Shown piece after piece: positions 1 through 6,326 of a DNA stretch of 17,611 bases. Each line of letters opens with the position of its first letter. The first letter of the stretch is position 1. The position numbers and the translations under genes are program-made. The DNA lies in assembly GCA_036741875.1 (NCBI GenBank), contig DAINRM010000010.1, positions 1 through 17,611 of the forward strand, in the 5' to 3' direction. The DNA is from HRBIN35 sp036741875 (GTDB lineage Bacteria; Patescibacteriota; Minisyncoccia; UBA6257; HR35). Below the pieces are notes generated by a model that saw only the letters and a list, made by a program, of their open reading frames with translations, did no database searches and had not been told where the DNA came from.

Positions 1-30
1 TAAAATAAAAATGGCCGGCTCGTGCCGGCC
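1..30 (-). terminator. Intrinsic terminator of the 60-143 micro-unit
   Basis: Read on the minus strand, positions 30-13 form a perfect 7-bp G/C stem (GGCCGGC, loop ACGA, GCCGGCC). It is followed by a T-rich tract (ATTTTTATTTT) at 12-2. In such AT-rich DNA an all-G/C stem with a T-tract is a strong Rho-independent terminator candidate. On the plus strand the same stem is followed by a G-rich sequence, so it should act only on the minus strand. Its 5' arm is also the 3' arm of a competing hairpin (24-81), so it may be conditional. Confidence 0.75.
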
Positions 31-81
31 AGGTGGTTTGATTTTATAAATTTTTTTTATTAAATAAACCACCTAGCCGGC
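24..81 (-). promoter_or_regulatory. Long hairpin competing with the terminator (attenuator-like)
   Basis: On the minus strand, positions 81-66 (GCCGGC, T, AGGTGGTTT) pair with 39-24 (AAACCACCT, G, GCCGGC). This gives 15 Watson-Crick pairs plus one G-U wobble, closing an AT-rich 26-nt loop (65-40). In the plus-strand RNA the wobble becomes a C-A mismatch, so the structure suits the minus-strand transcript better. The 3' arm overlaps the 5' arm of the terminator stem (30-24), so the two hairpins exclude each other. The 5' arm is the last part of the 27-codon ORF at 60-143, so a ribosome finishing that ORF would block this hairpin and favour termination. The pairing is seen directly; the regulatory reading is inference. 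Confidence 0.5.
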
Positions 82-143
82 AGAGTTCCGACCAAGACAA
101 ACAAAATAATAATAACCCAATTTATTAATAAAAACTTGCTCAT
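60..143 (-). CDS. 27-residue hydrophobic membrane peptide or leader peptide
   Basis: An ATG at 143-141 opens 27 codons ending in TAA at 62-60. The peptide starts MSK, has a hydrophobic stretch from about residue 5 to 19 (LLINWVIIILFVLVG), and ends LPARWFI, which looks like one membrane segment with a short tail. A perfect promoter sits just upstream, which predicts a leader of only about 6 nt, and a terminator follows the stop, so the unit is complete by itself. The last codons (CTG, CCG, GCT, AGG, TGG) are unusually GC-rich for this genome because they also form a hairpin arm. It could be a small membrane protein, a type I toxin-like peptide, or a leader peptide controlling a gene left of the window. 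I do not recognise a family. Confidence 0.5.
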   Translation of the reverse strand: MSKFLLINWVIIILFVLVGTLPARWFI

Positions 144-155
144 TTGGTAATTAGG

Positions 156-185
156 ATTATATCATAAAAAATTTTAAATTGTCAA
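156..185 (-). promoter_or_regulatory. Perfect-consensus sigma70-type promoter
   Basis: On the minus strand TTGACA (185-180) and TATAAT (161-156) both match the consensus fully and are 18 bp apart. Transcription should start near 149, about 6 nt before the ATG at 143. The promoter lies in the gap after the stop of the L,D-transpeptidase gene and drives the 60-143 unit. It is the only promoter in the window with both boxes perfect. Confidence 0.8.
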
Positions 186-199
186 GAGTAGTTTATGTA

Positions 200-1324
200 T
201 CATTTTTCTAAGAATTTTAAGGGATCAAAATAGCCGTAGTCTGTTGGATTATGAGGTACATAACCATAACAATTCATAAAACTTTTTTTAAAAAAACATT
301 TTGCTTTTTTAGGACTTTCTAAAACAGGTTTTTCTTTAATTTCAAAGTGCAAATGAATATCTAACCTTGAATTTTTATCACAACCATCTTCACCAATTCG
401 CCAATAATTACATCCATAACCAGTAGCTCCAACTTTGCCAATAATTTCTCCTTTTTTAATAAAATCTCCTTCTTTTAAATTTTGATTAATTTCAGAAAGG
501 TGAGCGTAAAGAGAATAAATATCTTTATCATTGATATTATGTTCAACAATTACTACATTCCCTAACCCATGATCGTCTTTTCCATTTCTTACAATTTTGG
601 CAACTTTACCATCATAAATGTTATAAACATTTAAATCTTTAGCATCAGGATTTGGTGCTAAATCAACTCCAGCATGTTGAAGATAATCAATTGATCTATT
701 TTGCCAATTAAACCAAGAAGTTCTTAGAGGGTTATTAAATCTTTGTCTTATATAAAATTCATCTTTATTAACAGGAAAAACAAAATCTTCTTTTAATTTA
801 AAATCATCTAAGTCCTTATAAGAGATAATTAAATCACCAGATTTTACTTTTTCAAAAAATTCTTTAGCAGGCTTTGACCAAAGACGAATGCAACCACCAG
901 TAAAATCACTGTTAACTTTTTCACCATTTAAATAATAAGGAATTTCATGAATAAAAAAATCTTCATACATTTGAACAGCATAATTCATATAAACAGGAAA
1001 AATTGAAGAAATATGTTTTTCTTTTTTAATGCCAACCCGAAAATATCCTGTTGGTGTTTGATACCAAACTCCTTCAGGAGCTTGATAAGCAATAGGAATA
1101 ACTTCTTTTAATTTTCCATTTTCAAAAAAATAAATTTTATTTTTAGATAAATTAATTTCCCAAACGCGAGATTCATAAATTTTTGGTTTGAGGTTTTGAT
1201 AAGAATTTTCAAAATTATAAAAATTTTCGCTATGTATTAAAACAGCTTCTTTGGTTAGATTTAAAAAGAAAAAAGTAAATAAGATCAAAATGAAAAAAAG
1301 AGAAATGAACAATTTAAATTTCAT
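200..1324 (-). CDS. Membrane-anchored L,D-transpeptidase (YkuD) fused to an M23 peptidase
   Basis: The 374-residue product carries two opposite peptidoglycan activities. Residues 1-22 are a hydrophobic anchor or signal. Residues about 53-170 match a YkuD L,D-transpeptidase: H126 in HEIPY and the catalytic-Cys motif TGGCIRL with Cys145. Such enzymes form 3-3 cross-links or attach proteins to the wall. Residues about 210-335 match a LytM/M23 zinc endopeptidase: H217 and D221 (HAGVD), H275 (YAHL), and H324/H326 (IHLHF), so the metal ligands look intact. Cys305 and Cys315 sit in an insertion inside the M23 domain and could form a disulfide. It acts outside the membrane. It is the last gene of the minus-strand run, 16 nt after rsmI. 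A TATAAT box 8 nt before the ATG (1333-1338) suggests it may also have its own leaderless transcript. Both family assignments are strong; the combined role is inferred. Confidence 0.88.
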   Translation of the reverse strand: MKFKLFISLFFILILFTFFFLNLTKEAVLIHSENFYNFENSYQNLKPKIYESRVWEINLSKNKIYFFENGKLKEVIPIAYQAPEGVWYQTPTGYFRVGIKKEKHISSIFPVYMNYAVQMYEDFFIHEIPYYLNGEKVNSDFTGGCIRLWSKPAKEFFEKVKSGDLIISYKDLDDFKLKEDFVFPVNKDEFYIRQRFNNPLRTSWFNWQNRSIDYLQHAGVDLAPNPDAKDLNVYNIYDGKVAKIVRNGKDDHGLGNVVIVEHNINDKDIYSLYAHLSEINQNLKEGDFIKKGEIIGKVGATGYGCNYWRIGEDGCDKNSRLDIHLHFEIKEKPVLESPKKAKCFFKKSFMNCYGYVPHNPTDYGYFDPLKFLEK

Positions 1325-1332
1325 TTTTGTTT

Positions 1333-1338
1333 ATTATA
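1333..1338 (-). promoter_or_regulatory. Possible -10 box for the LDT-M23 gene
   Basis: A perfect TATAAT on the minus strand lies 8 nt upstream of the ATG at 1324, inside the last codons and gap of rsmI. No good -35 is seen at 16-18 bp; a TTGTTT lies only 13 bp away. If used, it would give an almost leaderless mRNA. Chance matches are common in DNA this AT-rich. Confidence 0.25.
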
Positions 1339-1340
1339 AT

Positions 1341-2000
1341 CTATTTTCTAAAAACAATAGTTATTTCTCCTTTTAATTTTCTTTTTTCTAAAATTTTGAT
1401 GATTTCATCTAAATCTCCTCTTAAATATTCTTCATAAATTTTTGATATTTCTCGAGCAATAACGATTTTTCCTTCTTGAAAAACCTCTTTTATAACCATT
1501 AAAGTTTTCAAAATTCTTTTTGGAGATTCATAAAAAACTATAGTTGCTTCTATATCTTTAAATTTTTCTAGATAATTTTTAAGTCCTTTTTTCGGCAAAA
1601 ACCCTAAAAACAAAAATTTGTCAAGAGGAAGCCCTGAGGCAACTAAGGCGGTTAAAAAAGCGGAGGGACCAGGCAAAACTTCAATTTCAATGTTATTTTC
1701 TAAGCAAGCTTTAATTAATTTATAACCAGGATCGGATATGCTTGGCATTCCAGAATCAACGACCAAAGCAGAGTTATGTTTCTTTAAAATCTCTAAAAGA
1801 TAAGGAATTTTTTCTTCCTCCCTCGGAGCAAAATAAGAAATCAGCTTTTTATTTTTAATTTGATAGTGATCAAGCAAAATTTTCGTTCTTCTTGTATCTT
1901 CACAAAAAATATAGTCAACTTCTTTAAAAATCTCTAAGCTTCTTAACGTGATATCTTTTAAATTTCCTATAGGTGTTGGGATAACGTAGAGTTTGCCCAT
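1341..2000 (-). CDS. rsmI: 16S rRNA (cytidine1402-2'-O)-methyltransferase RsmI
   Basis: This 219-residue protein belongs to the tetrapyrrole-methylase-fold family and uses SAM to methylate the 2'-O of C1402 in the decoding centre of 16S rRNA. It shows the family signatures: PTPIGNLKDITLR near the N-terminus, CEDTRRT, SGMPSISDPG, LPGPSAFLTALVASGLP, FLGFLPKKG, FYESPKR and AREISKIYEEYLRG. E. coli RsmI is about 286 residues, so the C-terminal extension of roughly 60 residues is absent; the catalytic core is complete. It starts 6 nt after the exported unknown at 2007-2756. No clear ribosome binding site precedes the ATG, so translation may depend on coupling with the upstream gene. Identification is confident. 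Confidence 0.93.
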   Translation of the reverse strand: MGKLYVIPTPIGNLKDITLRSLEIFKEVDYIFCEDTRRTKILLDHYQIKNKKLISYFAPREEEKIPYLLEILKKHNSALVVDSGMPSISDPGYKLIKACLENNIEIEVLPGPSAFLTALVASGLPLDKFLFLGFLPKKGLKNYLEKFKDIEATIVFYESPKRILKTLMVIKEVFQEGKIVIAREISKIYEEYLRGDLDEIIKILEKRKLKGEITIVFRK

Positions 2001-2006
2001 AAAATT

Positions 2007-2756
2007 TCAATAGGACATTATTTTTAAAATTTCTATCACTTTTACATTTTGCATTTCAGAAGACGATTCTTTACCTTCAATTTTTACAAATTTATTATTA
2101 AATGAATCTAAATTAAACTTTTCAGAAAAAGCAAAAAGGACCTCGTTGGGAGTAAAAAACAAAAATTCATATTTATTAAATATCTTCATCGGCATTTTAA
2201 GAAGATAGCCTTTATATTTATTTAACTTTATTTTTGCCTCATCGACAGAAATTATTGAAAAATATGGTGATGAAGCTTCTTTAAGAATTTTATTAGAAAA
2301 AGCATTTTTAAGTTCTATTTTAAAGAAATAAGAGTTTGATGGTGAAAAAGAAAGAGGTATCTTAAAATTAAAATTATAATTTTCTCCTGGTATAAATGGA
2401 ATTACTTCTTCTTTTAAAGGCGATGAAGTAATATTGAGGTGATAAAGTTTTACGTGCCAAAAATAAGGCACTCTGTATTCAGGATCATTAACCTCAATAA
2501 AAGTTATTTTTTCGGGAAGCTCTAATTTCCAATTAAGTCTTAAATTATCTTCAGGTTTAAATTTAGATTTATTTGTGGGAAAGATAATATTAATTTTTCC
2601 TCTTAAAAGTTTTTGATCAAAATAATTTATTTTGTGAATAAAAGAAAGAAGTTTTAAAAAAACCTGGTTAAGTTCTGGTTCAGGAATAGAAATTTGAGCA
2701 AAAGAAAGTTGAGTAAAAAATAAAAGTATTAAAAAAGATATTAAGAATTTTCTCAT
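2007..2756 (-). CDS. Exported protein of unknown function
   Basis: The 249-residue product starts with a clear signal peptide: charged MRK, a hydrophobic stretch to about residue 19, then an FAQ-like cleavage site near residues 19-21. The part from about residue 53 to 170 (IIFPTNKSKFKPEDNLRLNWKL onward) alternates polar and hydrophobic residues like a beta-sandwich and resembles the Ig-like fold of cell-surface proteins, but I cannot name a family. The last 70 residues, ending VKIEGKESSSEMQNVKVIEILK, look like a small beta domain, possibly OB-like. There are no Cys residues and no visible catalytic motif. It lies 1 nt after the ROK gene and 6 nt before rsmI, so it is almost certainly co-transcribed. 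An envelope or surface role is inferred. Confidence 0.7.
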   Translation of the reverse strand: MRKFLISFLILLFFTQLSFAQISIPEPELNQVFLKLLSFIHKINYFDQKLLRGKINIIFPTNKSKFKPEDNLRLNWKLELPEKITFIEVNDPEYRVPYFWHVKLYHLNITSSPLKEEVIPFIPGENYNFNFKIPLSFSPSNSYFFKIELKNAFSNKILKEASSPYFSIISVDEAKIKLNKYKGYLLKMPMKIFNKYEFLFFTPNEVLFAFSEKFNLDSFNNKFVKIEGKESSSEMQNVKVIEILKIMSY

Positions 2757-2757
2757 T

Positions 2758-3513
2758 TTAGTTATATTTTAAATTTTTTTTAATATAAATCAAAGCTCCG
2801 TAGATGCCTGCTTTTTCTTTAAGATTTGAAAAGGTAATTTTAGGTTTCAAATTAAATGGAAAAAATTTTTTAAAACTGTTTAGAAGAATTTTTTTGTTTA
2901 AACTTTGAATTAAAGAGCCATTTAAAATAATCGCTTCTGGTGACCAAAAAAGACTCACATTAACCAAAAAAGCACTTAAAACTTCTGAATAAAAACTCCA
3001 TATGCTTTTATCTTTAATTTCTTCTGGCTTTTTATTAAAAATTTTTTCTATGGCTCTTCCAGAAAAAATATTTTCAAATTCAAAAAATTTTTTATCAATT
3101 TCCCAATTAACAATTTTTACACCTCCCACTCCTGTTCCTAAAGTAATATAAGCGAAAATATGAAATCTTTTTCCTTTACCAAAATAAGCCTCTCCTAATC
3201 CTTCTAAAGCAGAGTCATTTTCCAATAAAACTTGGCATTTCAAAATTTTTTCTAAATCTCTTTTTATGTTTTTATTTTCAAAATCTTTTAAATTAGGAGC
3301 ATAAATAAGTTTATTTTTACTTTGATTAAAAACACCAGGAAGACCAAAAGAAGCTAATTTTATTTTTAGAGAAGAAAATTTATTTTTGAAAAATTTTAAA
3401 AAATCAATATAGTTATGTAATGTGTTTAAGATCTCTATTTTATCTATTTTTTCAAAATTTTTACTTAAACCTATTTTTGTTTTTGTAGCTCCTACATTAA
3501 CTAAAATATACAT
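2758..3513 (-). CDS. ROK-family protein (sugar kinase-like), short and lacking the zinc motif
   Basis: The 251-residue protein has the actin-like ATPase fold of ROK kinases and repressors. It shows a degenerate phosphate-1 motif (NVGATKTKIG, usually D-x-GGTK), the catalytic Asp in LENDSALEGLGEA (D100), the glycine motif TLGTGVGG (124-131), SGRAI (151-155) and the adenosine-side IILNGSL. There is no DNA-binding N-terminus, so a kinase is more likely than a regulator. Typical members have about 300 residues and a CxCGxxGC zinc cluster before the SGRAI-like segment. Here that loop is cut down to a short charged stretch with no Cys or His. Glucokinase or N-acetylhexosamine kinase activity is possible but the substrate is unknown. 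An AGAGGA Shine-Dalgarno (3518-3523) lies in the end of the DoxX-like gene, whose TAA directly touches this ATG. Confidence 0.8.
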   Translation of the reverse strand: MYILVNVGATKTKIGLSKNFEKIDKIEILNTLHNYIDFLKFFKNKFSSLKIKLASFGLPGVFNQSKNKLIYAPNLKDFENKNIKRDLEKILKCQVLLENDSALEGLGEAYFGKGKRFHIFAYITLGTGVGGVKIVNWEIDKKFFEFENIFSGRAIEKIFNKKPEEIKDKSIWSFYSEVLSAFLVNVSLFWSPEAIILNGSLIQSLNKKILLNSFKKFFPFNLKPKITFSNLKEKAGIYGALIYIKKNLKYN

Positions 3514-3948
3514 TTAATCCTCTTTTTTCAAATGAGAACCAATTACTAAAGCTAAAGAAATAATAGTTAAATTTTTAATTATATATTGACCTTCAAGTGT
3601 TGGCACTAAAAATTTTTGCCATGTAATTTGAGGTAAAAGAAAAAGAGGTAAAGCCACAATAATCATATGTAAAATCAAAAGAAAAATAGCTATCCTCTCT
3701 ATTTTAGGAATTAGAAATAAAATACCAATAAGCATTTCAAAAGCACCGAAAAATTTCATAAAGAAATTAAAAGAAATAAATGGTAAAGTTTTGTTGAGTA
3801 AAGATTCTACAAGTGGTGAAGCAGGAGATAAATTTAAAACCTTAAGTAAACCAAAATAAAAAAAGATAATGAAAATAGAAATTCTACTAAATGGTTTCCA
3901 AACCTTTTTTAAAAATTTGATTATAAATTCATCGATAAATTGAAACAT
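3514..3948 (-). CDS. DoxX/DUF417-like membrane protein
   Basis: A 144-residue integral membrane protein with about four membrane segments (residues roughly 22-40, 60-80, 85-106 and 122-138). Features of the DoxX superfamily are visible: FYFGLLKV followed by SPASPLVESLL, the second-helix motif FGAFEMLIGILFLIP, and the last-helix motif GQYIIKNLTIISLALV. Members are linked to quinone or sulfur redox reactions and stress resistance, but most are uncharacterised. Its ATG overlaps the stop of the PPC-domain gene by one base (TAATG), and its own stop abuts the ROK start, so the three genes are translationally coupled. The family call is fairly sure; the function is unknown. Confidence 0.75.
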   Translation of the reverse strand: MFQFIDEFIIKFLKKVWKPFSRISIFIIFFYFGLLKVLNLSPASPLVESLLNKTLPFISFNFFMKFFGAFEMLIGILFLIPKIERIAIFLLILHMIIVALPLFLLPQITWQKFLVPTLEGQYIIKNLTIISLALVIGSHLKKED

Positions 3949-4367
3949 TACTCAATTAAAAAGAGGTTTGTTAATTGATGATATTTTCTCTCTATCTTAG
4001 AATTAAATACAAAAAACATAATTTCACAAGTTGGAAAAATAACCAATCTTTTCAAATGACCTGAAATTGTTTTTAAATTTTTATTCCCTAAAGTAGCATG
4101 AATATGAAGATAAAGATGATTTTCTTTCAAAGTTAAATTACCTATTAAACTAGATATTTCTAATTGTTTTTTAAATTTAAACCAATCATAATCTTTTTTC
4201 TTTTCATTATATCTTCCAATTTCACATTCTTTACAAGCACCAATACCATAAAAAAATCCAGATTTAATATTATTTTTTTCTGCAAATTTAATTAATGATT
4301 CGAAGGTTTCTTCATTTGGTTCTATTCTCAAAAGATACTGATTTTTACTTATTTTTTTAACTACCAT
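3948..4367 (-). CDS. PPC/DUF296-domain protein
   Basis: The 139-residue product is a single PPC (plants and prokaryotes conserved, DUF296) domain. It shows YGIGAC (40-45), the metal-site motif LHIHATLGN with H88 and H90, and GHL with H104; these three His residues match the conserved site of the family. Bacterial PPC proteins are small trimers, usually annotated as DNA-binding, with unproven function. An AGAGGA Shine-Dalgarno (4375-4380) sits 7 nt before the ATG, which supports the start. It overlaps the DoxX-like gene by one base and follows dcd by 29 nt. The short conserved tail is present and nothing looks broken. Confidence 0.82.
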   Translation of the reverse strand: MVVKKISKNQYLLRIEPNEETFESLIKFAEKNNIKSGFFYGIGACKECEIGRYNEKKKDYDWFKFKKQLEISSLIGNLTLKENHLYLHIHATLGNKNLKTISGHLKRLVIFPTCEIMFFVFNSKIERKYHQLTNLFLIE

Positions 4368-4396
4368 TTTTATATCCTCTTATTTTAATTTCGACT

Positions 4397-4960
4397 TTAA
4401 TCTACTTTTGGTAAGGTAATACCTTTTTGGCCTTGATATTTTCCTTTTCTATCTGCATAAGAAACTCTACAGGGTTCGTCAGCTTCTAAAAAAATAATCT
4501 GGGCTATTCCCTCATTAGCATAAATTTTTGCTGGAAGAGGAGTAGTGTTAGAAATTTCAATAGTGATAGTCCCTTCGAATTCTGGTTCAAGAGGTGTGAC
4601 ATTAACAATAATTCCGCATCTTGCATAACTTGATTTTCCTAAAACAATTCCTAAAACATTTCTCGGAATTCTAAAATACTCTACTGATCTTGCTAAAACA
4701 AATGAGTTTGGAGGGACAATACAAAATTTCCCTTTATGTTTTATAAAATAATTTTTTCTAAAATTTTTAGGATCAACTATTTCTGTTGGATAAGCATTAT
4801 GGAAGATATAAAACTCATTAGCAACTCTCATGTCATAACCATAACTTGAAAGACCATAGGAAATTTTTCCTTTACTCACTAATTTCTCAACAAAAGGCTC
4901 GATCATTTTATGCTTTCTTGCCATATGTTTTATCCACTCATCGTTTTTTATACCTGCCAT
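4397..4960 (-). CDS. dcd: dCTP deaminase
   Basis: The 187-residue protein deaminates dCTP to dUTP, the first step in making dTTP from cytidine nucleotides. It matches the long-N-terminus Dcd type over its whole length: KNDEWIKHMA at the start, SYGLSSYGYDMRVA, DPKNF, PPNSFVLARSVEYFRIPR, GKSSYARCGIIVNVTPLEPEFEG, the TIEISN segment with the expected catalytic Glu135, and the closing KGKYQGQKGITLP. S110/S111 and R114 fit the nucleotide-binding loop. The start is fixed by this full-length match although there is no Shine-Dalgarno. Whether the enzyme also hydrolyses dUTP cannot be told from the sequence. A 10-bp inverted repeat lies between it and capA upstream. Confidence 0.95.
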   Translation of the reverse strand: MAGIKNDEWIKHMARKHKMIEPFVEKLVSKGKISYGLSSYGYDMRVANEFYIFHNAYPTEIVDPKNFRKNYFIKHKGKFCIVPPNSFVLARSVEYFRIPRNVLGIVLGKSSYARCGIIVNVTPLEPEFEGTITIEISNTTPLPAKIYANEGIAQIIFLEADEPCRVSYADRKGKYQGQKGITLPKVD

Positions 4961-5001
4961 AATTTCATTTTAACAAATTTTTATTTAATTATTTATTTAA
5001 T

Positions 5002-5034
5002 TTAATATCGAAAAGTACGACGTCTCGATATTAA
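5002..5034. repeat. Perfect 10-bp inverted repeat between capA and dcd
   Basis: TTAATATCGA (5002-5011) and TCGATATTAA (5025-5034) are perfect inverted copies around a 13-nt centre that contains GACGTC. It begins 3 nt past the capA stop. On the minus strand it is followed by AT-rich sequence without a T-run, so it is a poor intrinsic terminator. It could be an operator, an RNA-stabilising hairpin, or a weak terminator separating capA from dcd. Confidence 0.55.
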
Positions 5035-5037
5035 GTC

Positions 5038-6297
5038 TTATTTTATTATTTCTATAACTTTGTTTACTGGTTGGGGCGAGGTAATAATTAGAGCTTCTTT
5101 TGTTTTCAGAATTGATGGTAAATAATCTTTTTTAATAACTTTATCATCATCTAGCCAATAAATATCTAAATCAACAAAAGTATTCTGATTCCAAAAACTC
5201 CTAATTTGCTTATTAGGAAAAACAAAAATCATACCATCATAATCTACAGGTTTTTTAACAAACATCAGACCTTTTTGCCATTCTTCCGGAGTTTTTGCTT
5301 CTCTAAATAAATAGATTTTATTTTCCAGTTCATAAGGTACTAATCTTTCGCTCATTTTTTCTATTTGAAAATTTTCATTCAAATAAAACTTTCTAAAATA
5401 TATATTTTCGATTTTTTTATTTTTAATATAAATCTCAACCCCGCCCCCCATCATTGTTTCTTGTGAAAAATTTTGATCAAAAATAAAATTGCCTAAGGAA
5501 TAAAAAATGAATCGGCCTTTATACTTTTCGATATCTTGAATAACATGCGGATGGTGGCCAATAACTAAATCTGCTCCAGAATCAATTGCTAATTTTGCTA
5601 ATTTCCTTTGTCTTTCATTAGCTAATTTTTGATATTCTTCTCCCCAATGGAAACTAACAATTAAAATATCAACATTTTCTTTAGCTTTTTTAATTATTTC
5701 ACTCAAATTTTCGTTTACAACCGAAATGCCGACTTTATTTTTTCTAACATCTAAATGTTTCAAAAAATCAGAAAAACTTAATAATCCTATTTTTATTTCT
5801 TCTTTTTCGATGATTAATGGTTCATAAGAATTGCCAAAATACAGAATATTATTTTTATCTAAATTTTTTAAAGTATCTTCAAAGGCAACTTTGCTATAAT
5901 CAAAAATATGATTGTTAGCTAAATTTACTATATTTATATTTGACTCACTTAAGGCTTTAGCTACTTCAGGTTTCATTCTAAAAGAATATTTATTTCCTAC
6001 TTTAACTCCGTTTTCGGAAACAGGACCTTCTAGGTTACCTACAACGTAATCAAAACTTTTTAAATAATCAAGAATATTTATAAAAAGAAAATTATATTTT
6101 TTATTTAAATCTTTAATTTTTCTTTCTACTGATCTTGTCATCATAATATCACCTACTAAAAGAATCTTTATTTCTTTAAAATTTTGATGCTCTTTTTTAT
6201 TAAAATTAAAATTATATTTTCCTGTAGGTAAAAGTTTAGGAATTATAAGTAAAATAAAAAGTAATAATAAAAATAATAAAAAAACTTTAAGCTTCAT
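5038..6297 (-). CDS. CapA-type metallophosphatase fused to a C-terminal DUF192 domain
   Basis: The 419-residue product has a hydrophobic N-terminal anchor (about 5-22). Next is a CapA/PgsA metallophosphatase-like domain (about 43-310) with LLVGDIMMTRSV (D50), GNLEGPVS, NLANNHIFDYS (N128, H130), SFHWGEEY, GADLVIGHHPHVIQ and FYSLGNFIFDQ. CapA proteins are tied to poly-gamma-glutamate or capsule polymer retention, but the biochemistry is mostly unproven. Residues about 338-419 match DUF192: QKGLMFVKKP, DGMIFVF, SFWNQNTFVDLDIYW and the closing VNKVIEI. DUF192 proteins are small, exported and unassigned, and are normally separate, so the join is unusual. No Shine-Dalgarno is seen; a TATTAT box 8 nt before the ATG could give a leaderless mRNA. 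It leads the long minus-strand run and diverges from the YjbQ-family gene across 19 bp. Confidence 0.85.
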   Translation of the reverse strand: MKLKVFLLFLLLLFILLIIPKLLPTGKYNFNFNKKEHQNFKEIKILLVGDIMMTRSVERKIKDLNKKYNFLFINILDYLKSFDYVVGNLEGPVSENGVKVGNKYSFRMKPEVAKALSESNINIVNLANNHIFDYSKVAFEDTLKNLDKNNILYFGNSYEPLIIEKEEIKIGLLSFSDFLKHLDVRKNKVGISVVNENLSEIIKKAKENVDILIVSFHWGEEYQKLANERQRKLAKLAIDSGADLVIGHHPHVIQDIEKYKGRFIFYSLGNFIFDQNFSQETMMGGGVEIYIKNKKIENIYFRKFYLNENFQIEKMSERLVPYELENKIYLFREAKTPEEWQKGLMFVKKPVDYDGMIFVFPNKQIRSFWNQNTFVDLDIYWLDDDKVIKKDYLPSILKTKEALIITSPQPVNKVIEIIK

Positions 6298-6298
6298 C

Positions 6299-6326
6299 TT
6301 AAATGATAATAATTAAATGATAATAA
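6299..6326. repeat. 14-bp perfect tandem repeat over the divergent start region
   Basis: TTAAATGATAATAA occurs twice back to back (6299-6312 and 6313-6326). The repeat fills nearly all of the 19-bp gap between capA and the YjbQ-family gene and runs into the latter. The ATG of the second copy (6317) is the YjbQ start. The ATG of the first copy (6303) opens a 5-codon ORF whose TGA overlaps the real start as ATGA. Both copies contain -10-like hexamers for both strands. Confidence 0.7.

Noticed and set aside
1..110. The GC-rich structured region as the end of a known RNA gene (RNase P, tmRNA, SRP or 6S).
   Set aside because: None of the conserved core sequences of these RNAs could be recognised, and the region is explained by a promoter, a small ORF and hairpins.
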